From Hydractinia symbiolongicarpus (taxonomy: Eukaryota > Cnidaria > Hydrozoa > Anthoathecata > Hydractiniidae): a stretch of 64,000 nt of DNA. The DNA is taken from positions 17,194,001 to 17,258,000 of the forward strand of contig NC_079880.1 in the NCBI RefSeq assembly GCF_029227915.1, in the 5' to 3' direction. The notes under the pieces were generated by a model. That model ran no database searches. It saw only the letters and a list, made by a program, of their open reading frames with translations, and was not told the DNA's origin. Position 1 is the stretch's first letter, and every line of letters starts with the position of its first letter. Position numbers and translations under genes: made by a program. Positions 17,701 through 31,559 of the stretch are shown here, one piece after another.

Positions 17701-20700
17701 TACGTGTAAAGCCTTTACTTGGCGGCAAAAGGCCATATTACGGCATTTAGAGGCCTGTGCATGTAGTTGACGGCGTTCTAAAGCCATGGTGCGAAGGAAA
17801 ACGTCCTAGAACGTAGTAGTTCATTAAGAGTAGAAGGAGTTGACCAATGGTAACTTGCACACCCTCGTGGAACCACGTGATTTTCGTGAATCGCCTTTAT
17901 TAGGCCGCAAATGCCCATATCACAACCTTTAGAGGCCTGTGCATGCAGTTGACGGCGTTCTAAACCCTTGGCTCTGGCGAAAACGACTTAAGACGTCGTA
18001 GTCCATGTTGGATGGAAGAACTAGACAAATGGTAACCTGTGCAAGCGCGTGGAAACACGTGATTTACGCGTAAGGCCTTTATTAGGCGGCAAAAGGCCAT
18101 ATTACGGCTTTTAGACGCCTGTGCATGTAGATGACGGAGTTCTAAAGCCATGGTGCCAAGGAAAACGACTTATGACGTAGTAGTCCATTTAGAGTAGAGG
18201 GATTAGACCAATGGTAACCTGCACACACATATGGAACCACGTGATTTTTGTGTATCGCATTTATTAGGCCACAAAAGGCCATATCACAGCCTTTCGGCGC
18301 CTGTACATGTAGTTGACGGCGTTCTAAAGCTATGGTGCGAGGGAAATCGACCTAGGACGTTGTAGTCCATTCAGAGTGGAAGGAGTAAACCAATGGTAAC
18401 CTGCACAAGTACGTGGAACCGGGGGATTTACGTGTAATGCCTTTATTACGCGGAAAAGGCCATTTTACGGCATTTAGAGGCCTGTGCATGTAGTTGACGG
18501 CGTTCTAAAGCCATGGTGCCAAAGAAAAATACTTAAGACGTCGTAGTCCATGTAGGATGGATGGACTAGAAAAATGGTAACCTGTGCAAGCGCGTGGAAA
18601 CACGTGATTTACACGTAAGGCCTTTATTAGCCGGCAAAAGTGCATATTACGGCCTTTAGAGGCCTATGCATGTAGTTGACGGCGTTCTAAAGCCATGGTG
18701 CCAAAGATAATGACTTAGGACGCAGTAGTCCATTGAGAGTTGAAGGAGTAGACCAATGGCAACCTGCACATGCACGTAGAACCACGTGATTTAGGTGCTA
18801 AGCCTTTATTAGGCAACAAAAGGCCATATTACGGTCTCTACATTCATGTGCATGTAGAGACGGCGTTCTAAACCCATGGCTCTGGCGAAAACGACTTAAG
18901 ACGTCGTAGTCCATGTAAGATGGAAGAACTAGACAAATGGTAACCTGTGCAAGCGCGTGGAAACACGTGATTTACACGTAAGGCCTTTATTAGACGGCAA
19001 AACGCCATATTACGGCTTTTAGAGGCCTGTGCATGTAGTTGACAGAGTTCTAAAGCCATGGTGCCAGGGAAATCGTCCTAGAACGTAGTAGTCCATTAAG
19101 AGTAGAAAGAGTTGAGCAATGGTAACCTGCACACACACGTGGAACCACGTGATTTTCGTGCATCGCCTTTATTAGGCGGCAAAAGGCCATATTATGGCCT
19201 TTAGAGGCCTGTGCATGTAGTTGACGGAGTTCTAAAGCCATGGTGCCTGGGAAATTGACTTATGACCTTGTAGTACATTGAGAGTGGAAGGACTACACCA
19301 ATGGTAACTTGCACAAGCACGTGGAACCGGGGGATTTACGTGTAAGGTCTTTATTACGCGGCAAAAGGCCGTATTACAGCCTATAGAGGCCTGTGCATAT
19401 TGTTGACGGCGTTGTAAAGCCATGGTTCCAAAGAAAATGACTTAGGACGCAGTAGTGCATTCAGAGTTAAAGGATTAGACCAATGGTAACCTGCGCAAGC
19501 ACATTTAAACACGTGATTTACGCGTAAGGTCTTTATTAGGCCTCTAAGAGGCCATACTACGGATTTAGAGTCCTGTGCATGTAGTTGACAAAGTTCTAAA
19601 GCCATGGTACCAAGGAAAACGACGCAGTAGTCCATTGAGATTTGAAAGAGTAGACCAATGGTAACCTGCACAGGCACGTAGAACCACATGATTTACGTGT
19701 TAAGCCTTTATTAGGCCTCTAAAAAGCATATTACGGCCTTTAGAGGCCTGTGCATGTATTTGACGGAGTTCTAAAGCCATGGTGCGAGGGAAATCGTCCT
19801 AGATCGTAGTAGTCCATTAAGAGTAGAAAGAGTTGAGCAATGGTAACCTGCACACACACGTCAAACCACGTGATTTTCGTGCATCGCCTTTATTAGGCGG
19901 CAAAAGGCCATATTTTGGCATTTAGAGGCCTGTGCATGTAGTTGACGGAGTTCTAAAGCCATGGTGCCAGGGAAATTGACTTATGACCTTGTAGTACATT
20001 GAGAGTGGAAGGACTACACCAATGGTAACTTGCACAAGCACGTGGAACCGGGGGATTTACGTGTAAGGTCTTTATTACGCGGCAAAAGGCCGTATTACAG
20101 CCTATAGAGGCCTGTGCATGTAGTTGACGGCGTTGTAAAGCCATGGTTCCAAAGAAAATGACTTAGGACGCAGTAGTCCGTTCAGAGTTGAAGGATTAGA
20201 CCAATGGTAACCTGCGCAAGCACATTTAAGCACGTGATTTACGCGTAAGGTCTTTATTAGGCCTCTGAGAGGCCATACTACGGATTTAAAGTCCTGTGCA
20301 TGTAGTTGACAAAGTTCTAAAGCCATGGTACCAAGGAAAACGACGCAGTAGTCCATTGAGATTTGAAAGAGTAGACCAATGGTAACCTGCACAGGCACAT
20401 AGAACCACATGATTTACGTGTTAAGCCTTTATTAGGCCTCTAAAAAGCATATTACGGCCTTTAGAGGCCTGTGCATGGATTTGACGGAGTTCTAAAGCCA
20501 TGGTACTAGGGAAAACGACTTATGACGTTGTAGTCCATTGAGAGTGGAAGGACTAGACCAATGGTAACCTGCACAAGCACGTGGAACCGAGGTATTTACG
20601 TGTAAGGTCTTTAATAGGCGGTAAAAGGCCATATTACGGCCTTTAGAGGCCTGTGCATGTAGTTGACGGCGTTCTAAAGCCATGGTGCGAGGGAAATCGT

Positions 20701-20900
20701 CCTAGAACGTAGTAGTCCATTAAGAGTAGAAGGAGTTGAGCAATGGTAACCTGCACACACTCGTGGAACCACGTGATTTTCGTGTATCGCCTTTATTAGA
20801 CCTCTATAAGGCATATTACGGCCTTTAGAGGCCTGTGCATGTAGTTGACGGCGTTCTAAAGCCATGGTGCCAGGGAAAACGACTTATGACGTTGTAGTAT
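11780..20900. repeat. two ~4.7-5.1 kb satellite blocks, related copies
   Basis: About 11.8-16.2 kb recurs at about 16.9-20.9 kb. The offset is 5,093 bp at the left (for instance 12443 to 17536 and 12867 to 17960) and 4,722 bp further right (14146 to 18868, 15770 to 20492, 15952 to 20674). The change of 371 bp is roughly two monomers and falls where the first block carries a local two-unit duplication (about 13053-13780). A further pairing at 4,001 bp (15049 to 19050) comes from a 721-bp tandem repeat in the second block. Confidence 0.8.
19060..20490. repeat. 721-bp (4-unit) tandem higher-order repeat
   Basis: Two copies of a four-monomer block, period 721 bp, equal to three 182-bp units plus one 175-bp unit. 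The short unit lacks 7 bp in the GACTTAGGACG block (it reads AAAACGACGCAGTAG). Confidence 0.75.
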
Positions 20901-21564
20901 ATTGAGAGTGGAAGAACTAGACAAATGGTAACATGTGCAAGCGCGTGGAAACACGTGATTTACGTGTAAGGCCTTTAATAGGCGGCAAAAGGCCATATTA
21001 CGGCCTTAAGAGGCTTGTGCATGTAATTGACGGAGTTCTAAAGCCATGATGCTAGGGAAAACGACTTATGACCTTGTAGTCCATTGAGAGTGGAAGGACT
21101 AGACCAATGGTAACCTGCACAAGCACGTCGAACCGGGGGATTTACGTGTAAGGCCTTTATTAGGAGGCAAAAGGCCATATTACAGCCTTTAGAGGCCTGT
21201 GCATGTAGTTGACGATGTTCTAAAGCCATAGCGCTAGAGAAAACGACTTTGGACGTCGCAGTCCATGGAGAGTGGAAGGACTAGACCAATGGTAACCTGC
21301 GCAAGAACGTGGGAGCATGTAGTTTACGCGTAAGGCCTTTATTAGTCGACAAAAGTCCATATTATGGCTTTTAGAGGCCTCTGCATGTAGGTGACAGAGT
21401 TCTAATGCCATGGTGCAAAGGAAAACGACTTATGACCTTGTAGTCCATTAAGAGTGGAAGGACTAGACCAATGGTAACCTGCACAAGCACGTCGAACCGG
21501 GGGATTTACGTGTAAGGCCTTTAATAGGCGGCAGAAGGCCATATTACGGCCTTTAGAGGCCTGT

Positions 21565-23370
21565 GCATATAGTTAACGGCGTTCTAGAGCCATGATGGCA
21601 CGGAACACGACTAAGGACGTCGTAGTTTATGGAGAATGGAAGGATTAGACCAATGGTAACCTGCGCAAGCACATTTAAACACGTGATTTACGCGTAAGGT
21701 CTTTATTAGGCCTCTAAGAGGCCATACTACGGCTTTAGAGTCCTGTGCATGTAGTTGACAAAGTTCTAAAGCCATGGTACCAAGGCAAACGACGCAGTAG
21801 TCCATTGAGATTTGAAAGAGTAGACCAATGGTAACCTGCACAGGCACGTAGAACCACATGATTTACGTGTTAAGCGTTTATTAGGCCTCTAAAAAGCATA
21901 TTACGGCCTTTAGAGGCCTGTGCATGTAGTTGACGGCGTTCTAAAGCCATGGTGCGAGGGAAATCGTCCTAGAACGTAGTAGTCCATTAAGAGTAGAACG
22001 AGTTGACCAATGGTAACCTGCACACACTCGTGGAACCACGTGATTTTCGTGTATCGCCTTTATTAGGCCTCTATAAGGCATATTACGGCATTTAGAGGCC
22101 TGTGCATGTAGTTGACGGCGTTCTTAACCCATGGCTTTAGCGAAAACGACTTATGACGTTGTAGTCCATGTAGGATGGAAGAACTAGACAAATGGTAACC
22201 TGTGCAAGCGCGTGGAAACACGTGATTTACACGTAAGGGCTTTATTAGGCGGGAAAAGGCCATATTACGGCTTTTAGACGCCTGTGTATGTAGATGACGG
22301 AGTTCTAAAGCCATGGTGCCAAGGAAAACGACTTAGGACTTTGTATTCCATTGAGAGTGGAAGGACTACACCAATGGTAACCTGCACAAGAACGTGGGAT
22401 CACGGGATTTACGCGTAAGGCCTTTATTAGCCGGCAAAAGTCCATGCTACGGCCTTTAGAGGCCTGTGCATATAGTTGACGGCGTTCTAGAGCCATGATG
22501 GCACGGAACACGACTAAGGACGTCGTAGTCCATGGAGAATGGAAGGATTAGACCAATGGTAACCTGCGCAAGCACATTTAAACACGTGATTTACGCGTAA
22601 GGTCTTTATTAGGCCTCTAAGAGGCCATACTACGGCTTTAGAGTCCTGTGCATGTAGTTGACAAAGTTCTAAAGCCATGGTACCAAGGCAAACGACGCAG
22701 TAGTCCATTGAGATTTGAAAGAGTAGACCAATGGTAACCTGCACAGGCACGTAGAACCACATGATTTACGTGTTAAGCGTTTATTAGGCCTCTAAAAAGC
22801 ATATTACGGCCTTTAGAGGCCTGTGCATGTAGTTGACGGCGTTCTAAAGCCATGGTGCGAGGGAAATCGTCCTAGAACGTAGTAGTCCATTAAGAGTAGA
22901 ACGAGTTGACCAATGGTAACCTGCACACACTCGTGGAACCACGTGATTTTCGTGTATCGCCTTTATTAGGCCTCTATAAGGCATATTACGGCATTTAGAG
23001 GCCTGTGCATGTAGTTGACGGCGTTCTTAACCCATGGCTTTAGCGAAAACGACTTATGACGTTGTAGTCCATGTAGGATGGAAGAACTAGACAAATGGTA
23101 ACCTGTGCAAGCGCGTGGAAACACGTGATTTACACGTAAGGGCTTTATTAGGCGGGAAAAGGCCATATTACGGCTTTTAGACGCCTGTGTATGTAGATGA
23201 CGGAGTTCTAAAGCCATGGTGCCAAGGAAAACGACTTAGGACTTTGTATTCCATTGAGAGTGGAAGGACTACACCAATGGTAACCTGCACAAGAACGTGG
23301 GATCACGGGATTTACGCGTAAGGCCTTTATTAGCCGGCAAAAGTCCATACTACGGCCTTTAGAGGACTGT
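21565..23370. repeat. 903-bp (5-unit) tandem higher-order repeat
   Basis: Two nearly identical adjacent copies (about 21565-22467 and 22468-23370). The period 903 equals four 182-bp units plus one 175-bp unit. Similarity ends abruptly at about 23360, where the second copy meets a different monomer. Confidence 0.85.
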
Positions 23371-26300
23371 GCAAGTTTTTGACGGCGTTTTAAAGCCATT
23401 GTGCGAGGGAAATCGTCCTAGAACGTAGTAGTCCATTAGGAGTGGAAAGAGTTGACCAATGGTAACCTGCACACACACGCGGAACCACGTGATTTACGTG
23501 CTAAGCCTTTATTAGGCAACAAAAGGGCATATTACGGCCTTTAGATTCCTGTGCATGTAGTTGACGGCGTTCTAAAGCCATGGCGCTGGGGAAAACGACT
23601 TAGGACGTCGCAGTCCATGAAGAGTGGAAGGACTAGACCAATGGTAACCTGCGCAAGAACGTGGGAGCACGTGATTTACGCGTAAGGTCTTTATTAGGCC
23701 TCTAAAAGGGCATACTACGGCTTTAGAGGCCTGTGCAAGTAGTTGAAAAATTTCTAAAACCATGGTGCCAAGGAAAACGACGCAGTAGTCCATTGGGAGT
23801 GGAAGGACTAGACCAATGGTAACCTGCACAAGCACGTGGAACCAGGGTATTTACGTGTAAGGCTTTTAATAGGCGGCAAAAGGCCATATTACGGCTTTTA
23901 GACGCCTGTGTATGTAGATGACGGAGTTCTAAAGCCATGGTGCCAAGGAAAACGACTTATGACGTAGTATTCCATTGAGAGTTAAAGGAGTAGGCCAATA
24001 GTAACCTGCACAGACACGCAGAACCACCTGATTTACGTGTAAGGCCTTTATTAGGCGGCAAAAGCCATATTGCGGCCTTTAGAGGCCTGTGCATGTAGTT
24101 GACGGTGTTCTAAAGCCATGGTGGCAAACAAAACGACTTAAGACGTCGTAGTCCATGTAGGATGGATGGACTAGAAAAATGGTAACCTGTGCAAGCGCGT
24201 GAAAACACGTGATTTACACGTGAGGCCTTAATTAGGTGCCAAAATGCTATATTATGGCTTTTAGAGGCCTCTTCTTGTAGTTGACGGAGTTCTAAAGCCA
24301 TGGTGCTAGGGAAAACGACTTATGACCTTGTAGTCCATTGAGAGTGGAAGGACTAGACCAATGGTAACCTGCACAAGCACGTGGAACCAGGGGATTTACG
24401 TGTAAGGCTTTTAATAGGCGGCAAAAGGCCATATTACGGCATTTAGAGGCCTGTGCATGTAGTTGACGGCGTTCTAAAGCCATGATGCTAAGGAAAACGA
24501 CTTAGGACGCAGTAGTCCATTGAGACTTGACAAAGTAGACCAATGGTAACCTGCACAGACACGCAGAACCACGTGATTTACGTGCTAAGCCTTTATTTAG
24601 CAACAAAAGGCCATTTTACGGCCTTTAGAGGTCTTTGCATGTAGTTAACGGCGTTCTAAAGCCATGGTGCCAAGGAAAACGACTTAAGACGTCGTAGTGC
24701 ATGTAGGATGGATGGACTAGAAAAATGGTAACGTGTGCAAGGGCGTGAAAACACGTGATTTACACGTAAGGCCTTTATTAGGCGGCAAAATGCTATATTA
24801 TGGCTTTTAGAGGCCTGTGCATGTAGATGACGGAGTTCTAAAACCATGGTGCCAAGAAAAACGACTTAGGACGTTGTAGTCCATTGAGAGTGGAAGGACT
24901 AGACCAATGGTAACCTGCACAAGCACGTGGAACCACGTGATTTACGTGCTAAGCCTTTATTAGGCAACAAAAGGCCATATTACGGCCTTTAGAGGCCTGT
25001 GCAAGTAGTTGACGGCGTTCTAAAGCCATGGTGCGAGGAAAGTCGTTCTAGAACGTAGTAGTCCATAAGAGTAGAAGGAGATGCCCAATGGTAACCTGCA
25101 CACACACGTGGAACCACGTGATTTTCGTGTATCACCTTTATTAGGCCGCAAAAGGCCATATTACGGCCTTTAGAGGCCTGTGCATGTAGTTGACGGCGTT
25201 CTTAACCCATGGCTTTAGCGAAAATGACTTATGACGTTGTAGTCCATGTAGGATGGAAGAACTAGACAAATGGTAACCAGTGCAAACGCATGGAAACGCG
25301 TGATTTAAACGTAAGGGCTTTATTAGGCGGTAGAAGGCCATATTACGGCCTTTAGAGGCCTGTGCATGTAGTTGACGGCGTTCTAAACCCATGGCTCCCG
25401 GGAAAACGACTTAAGACGTCGTAGTCCATTGAGAGTAGAAGGACTAGAACAATGGTAACCTGTGCAAGAACGTGGGAGCACGTAATTTACGCGTAAGGCC
25501 TTTATTAGCCTGCAAAAGTCCATGCTATGGCTTTTAGTGGCCTGTGCATGTAGGTGACAGAGTTCTAAACCCATGGCTCCCGGGAAAACGACTTAAGACG
25601 TCGTAGTCCATTGAGAGTGGAAGGACTAGACCAATGGTAACCTGCACAAGCACGTCGAACCGGGGGATTTACGTGTAAGGCCTTTAATAGGCGTCAAAAG
25701 GCCATATTACGGCCTTTAGAGGCCTGTGCATATAGTTGACGGGGTTCTAGAGCCATGATGCTAAGGAAAACGACTAAAGACGTCGTAGTCCATGGAGAAT
25801 GGAAGGATTTGACCAATGGTAACCGGCGCAAGCACATTTAAACACGTGATTTACGCGTAAGGTCTTTATTAGGCTTCTAAGAGGCCATATTACGGCTTTT
25901 AGACGCCTGTGCATGTAGATGACGGAGTTCTAAAACCATGGTGCCAAGGAAAACGACTTAGGACGTTGTAGTCCATTGAGAGTGGAAGGACTAGACCAAT
26001 GGTAACCTGCACAAGCACGTGGAACCACATGATTTGCGTGCTAAGCCTTTATTAGGCAACAAAAGGCCATATTACGACTTTAGATTCCTGTGCATGTAGT
26101 TGAGGGCATTCTAAACCCATGGCTCTGGCGAAAACGACTCAGGACGTCGCAGTCAATGGAGAGTGGAAAGACTAGACCAATGGTAACCTGCACAAGAACG
26201 TGGGAGCACGTGATTTACGCGTAAGGCTTTTATTATCCGGCAAAAGTCCATATTACGGCCTTTAGAGGCCTGTGCATGTAGTTGACGGCGTTCTAAAGCC

Positions 26301-29300
26301 ATGGTGCGAGAAAAGTCGTTCTAGAACGTAGTAGTCCATAAGAGTAGAAGGAGTTGCCCAATGGTAACCTGCACACACACGTAGAACCACGTGATTTTCG
26401 TGTATCACCTTTATTAGGCCGCAAAAGGCCATATTACAGCCTTTAGAGGCCGTGCTTGTAGTTGACGGAGTTCTAAAGCCATGGTGCCAGGGAAAGATAC
26501 GTACGACCTTGTAGTCCATTGAGAGTGGAAGGACTAGACCAATAGTAACCTGCACAAGCACGTGGAACCGGGGGATTTACGTGTAAGGCCTTTAGTAGGC
26601 GGCAAAAGCCATATTACGGCCTTTAGAGGCCTGTGCATGTAGTTGACGGCGTTCTAAACCCATGGCTCCCGGGAAAACGACTTAAGACGTCGTAGTCCAT
26701 TGAGAGTAGAAGGACTAGACTAATGGTAACCTGTGCAAGAACATGGAAGCACGTAATTTACGCGTAAGGCCTTTATTAGCCTGCAAAAGTCCATATTATG
26801 GCTTTTAGAGGCCTGTGCATGTAGGTGACAGAGTTCTAATGCCATGGTGCCAAGGAAAACGACTTATGACCTTGTAGTCCATTGAGAGTGGAAGGACTAG
26901 ACCAATGGTAACCTGCACAAGCACGTCGAACCGGGGGATTTACGTGTAAGGCCTTTAGTAGGCGTCAAAAGGCCATATTACGGCCTTTAGAGGCCTGTGC
27001 ATATAGTTGACGGCGTTCTAGAGCCACGATGCTAAGGAAAACGACTAAGGACGTCGTAGTCCATGGAGAGTGGAAGGATTAGACCAATGATAACCTGCAC
27101 AGACACGCAGAACCACGTGATTTACGTGCTAAGCCTTTATTAAGCAACAAAAGGCCATTTTAAGGCCTTTATAGGTCTGTGCATGTAGTTGACGGCGTTC
27201 TAAAGCCATGGTGCCAAAGAAAACGACTTAAGACGTCGTAGTGCATGTAGGATGGATGGACTAGAAAAATGGTAACGTGTGCAAGGGCGTGAAAACACGT
27301 GATTTACACGTAAGGCCTTTATTAGGCGCCAAAATGCTATATTATGGCTTTTAGAGGCCTGTGCATGTAGATGACGGAGTTCTAAAACCATGGTGCCAAG
27401 GAAAACGACTTAGGACGTTGTAGTCCATTGAGAGTGGCAGGACTAGACCAATGGTAACCTGCACAAGCACGTGGAACCACATGATTTACGTGCTAAGCCT
27501 TTATTAGGAAACAAAAGGCCATATTACGTCTTTAGATTCCTGTGCATGTAGTTGACGGCGTTCTAAACCCATGGCTCTGGCGAAAACGACTTAGGACGTC
27601 GCAGTCAATGGAGAGTGGAAAGACTAGACCAATGGTAACCTGCGCAAGAACGTGGGAGCATGTGATTTACGCGTAAGGCTTTTATTATCCGGCAAAAGTA
27701 CATATTACGGCCTTTAGAGGCCTGTGCATGTAGTTGACGGCGTTCTAAACCCATGGCTCCCGGGAAAACGACTTATGACCTTGTAGTCCATTGAGAGTGG
27801 AAGGACTAGACCAATGGTAACCTTCACACACACGTGGAACCACGTGATTTTCGTGCATCGCCTTTATTAGGCAGCAAAAGGCCATATTACGGCTCTTGGA
27901 GGCCTGTGCATGTAGTTGACGGCGTTCTAAAGCCATGGTGCGAGGGAAATCGTCCTAGAACGTAGTAGTCCATTAAGAGTAGAAGAAGTTGACCAATGGT
28001 AACCTGCACACACTCGTGGAACCACGTGATTTTCGTGTATCGCCTTTATTAGGCCTCTATAAGGCATATTACGGCCTCTAGAGGCCTGTGCATGTAGTTG
28101 ACGGCGTTCTAAAGCCATGGTGCCAGGGAAAACGACTTATGACCTTGTAGTACATTGAGAGTGGAAGGACTAGACCAATGGTAACTTGCACAAGCACGTG
28201 GAACTGGGGGATTTACGTGTAAGGTCTTTATTAGGCGGCAAAAGGCCGTATTACAGCCTATAGAGGCCTGTGCATGTAGTTGACGGCGTTGTAAAGCCAT
28301 GGTGCCAAAGAAAATGACTTAGGACGCAGTAGTCCATTGAGAGTTGAAGGAGTAGACCAATGGTAACCTGCACATGCACGTAGAACCACGTGACTTACGT
28401 GCTAAGCCTTTATTAGGCAACAAAAGGCCATATTACGGTCTCTAGATTCATGTGCATGTAGTTGACGGCGTTCTAAACCCATGGCTCTGGCGAAAACGAT
28501 TTAGGACGTCGCAGTCAATGGAGAGTGGAAAGACTAGACCAATGGTAACCTGCGCAAGAACGTGGGAGCACGTGATTTACGCGTAAGGCTTTTATTATCC
28601 GGCAAAAGTCCATATTAGGGCCTTTAGAGGCCTGTGCATGTAGTTGACGGCGTTCTAAAGCCATGGTGCGAGGAAAGTCGTTCTAGAACGTAGTAGTCCA
28701 TAAGAGTAGAAGGAGTTGCCCAATGGTAACCTGCACACACACGTGGAACCACGTGATTTTCGTGTATCACCTTTATTAGGCCGCAAAAGGCCATATTACG
28801 GCCTTTAGAGGCCGTGCATGTAGTTGACGTAGTTCTAAAGCCAATGTGCCAGGGAAAGCGACGTACAAGCTTGTAGTCCATTGAGAGTGGAAGGACTAGA
28901 CCAATAGTAACCTGCACAAGCACGTGGAACCGGGGGATTTACGTGCAAGGCCTTCATTAGGCGGCAAAAGCCATATTACGGCCTTTAGAGGCCTGTGCAT
29001 GTAGTTGACGGCGTTCTAAACCCATGGCTCCCGGGAAAACGACTTAAGACGTCGTAGTCCATTGAGAGTAGAAGGACTAGACCAATGGTAACCTGTGCAA
29101 GAGCGTGAAAACACGTGATTTACACGAAAGGCCTTTATTAGGCGGTGAAAGGCCATATTACGGCTTTTAGACACCTGTGCATGTAGATGACGGAGTTCTA
29201 AAGCCATGGTGCCAAGGAAAACGACTTATGACGTAGTAGTCCATTGAGAGTTAAAGGAGTAGACCAATGGTAACCTGCACAGCCACATAGAACCACGTGA

Positions 29301-31559
29301 GTTACGTATCAAGCCTTTATTAGGCATATAAAAAGCATATTGCCACCTTTAGAGGCCTGGGCATAAAGTTGACGATATTCTAAAGCCATGGCGCTGGGGA
29401 AAACGACTTTGGACGTCGCAGTCCATGGAGAGTGGAAGGACTAGAGCAATGGTAACCTGCGCAAGAACGTGGGAGCACGTAATTTACGCGTAAGGCCTTT
29501 ATTAGCCTGCAAAAGTCCATATTATGGCTTTTAGAGGCCTGTGCATGTAGGTGACAGAGTTCTAATGCCATGGTGCCAAGGAAAACGACCTTGAATATGA
29601 TCTTGTAGTCCATTGAGAGTGGAAGGACTAGACCAATAGTAACCTGCACAAGCAGATCGAACCGGGGGATTTACGTGTAAGGCCTTTAATAGGCGGCAAA
29701 AGGCCATATTACGGCCTTTAGAGGCCTGTGCATATAGTTGACGGCGTTCTAGAACCTTGATGGCACGGAACACGACTAAGGACGTCGTAGTCCATGAAGA
29801 ATGGAAGGATTAGACCAATGGTAACCGGCGCAAGCACATTTAAACACGTGATTTACGCGCAAGCTCTTTATTAGGGTTCTAAGAGGCCATACTACGGCTT
29901 TAGAGTCCTGTGCATGTAGTTGACAAAGTTCTAAAGCCATGGTACCAAGGAAAACGACGGAGTAGTCTATTGAGATGTGAAAGAGTAGACCAATAGTAAC
30001 CTGCACAGGCACGTAGAACCACATGATTTACGTGTTAAGCCTTTATTAGGCCTCTAAAAAGCATATTACAGCCTTTAGAGGCCTTTGCATGTAGTTGACG
30101 ATGTTCTAAAGCCATGGCGCAGGGGAAAACGACTTAGGATGTCGCAGTCCATGGAGAATGGAAGGACTAGACCAATGGTAACCTGCGCAAGAACGTGGAA
30201 GCACGTAATTTACGCGTAAGGGCTTTATTAGCCGGCAAAAGTCCATATCGCGCCCTTTAGAGACCTGTGTGGTAGTTGACGATTTTCTAAAGCCATGGCG
30301 CTGGGGAAAACGACTTAGGACGTTGCTGTCCATGGAGAATGGAAGGACTAAACCTATTATAACCTGCGCAAGAACGTGGGAGCACGTTATTTACGCGTAA
30401 GGCCTTTATTGGCTGGCAAAGGTCCATGTTACGGCCTTTAGAGGCCTGTGCATGTACTTGACGGAGTTCTAAAGACATGGGGCTAGCAAAAACGATTTAT
30501 GAATTGTAGTCCATTGAGAGTTGAAGGAGTAGACCAATGGTAACCTGTACATGCACGTAGAACAACGTGATTTACGTGTTAAGCCTTTATTAGGCAACAA
30601 AAGGCCATATTACGGCCTTTAGATTCCTGTGCAAGTAGTTGACGCCGTTCTAAAGCCATGGTGAGAGGGAAATCGACCTAGGACGTTGTAGTCCATATAG
30701 AGTGGAAGGAGTAGACCATTGGTAACCTGTACAGACACGTAGAACCACGTGATTTACGTGCTAAGCCTTTATTAGGCCTCTAAGAGGCATATTACAACCT
30801 TTAGAGGCCTGTGGTTGTAGTTGACAGAGTTCTAAAGCCATGGTGCCAAGGAAAACGACTTAGGACGTCGCAGTCCATGGAGAGTGGAAGGATTAGACCA
30901 ATGGTAACCTGCGCAAGAAGGTGGGAACACGTAATTTACACGTAAGGCCTCTATTAGGCGGCAAAACGTTATATTACGGCTTTTGGAGGCCTGTGCATGT
31001 AGTTGACGGCGTTGTAAAGCCACGGTGCCAAGGAAAACGACTTATGACGTAGTAGTCCATGAGAGTTAAAGTAGTAGACCAATGGTAACCTGCACAGCCA
31101 CGTAGAAACACGTGATTTACGTTTCAAGCCTTTATTAGGCATGTAAAAAGCATATTGCAACCTTTATAGGCCTGTGCATGTATTCACAATGGTTTAAAGC
31201 CATGGCGCTGGGGAAAAGCGATGTACGACCTTGTAGTCCATTGAGAGTGGAAGGACTAGACCAATGGTAACCTGCGCAAGAACGTGGGAGCACGTAATTT
31301 ACACGTAATGCCTTCATTAGCCGGCAAAAGTCCATATTACGGCCTTTAGAGGCCTGTGCATGTAGTTAACGGCGTTCTAAAGCCATGGTGCCAAAGAAAG
31401 CGACTTAGGACAGCAGTAGTCCATTGAGAATTGACGGAGTAGACCAATGGTAACCTGCACAGACACGTAGAACCACGCGATTTACATGCTAACCCTTTAT
31501 TAGGCAACAAAAGGCCATATTACGGCCTTTAGAGGCCTGTGCATGTAGTTGACGGCGTT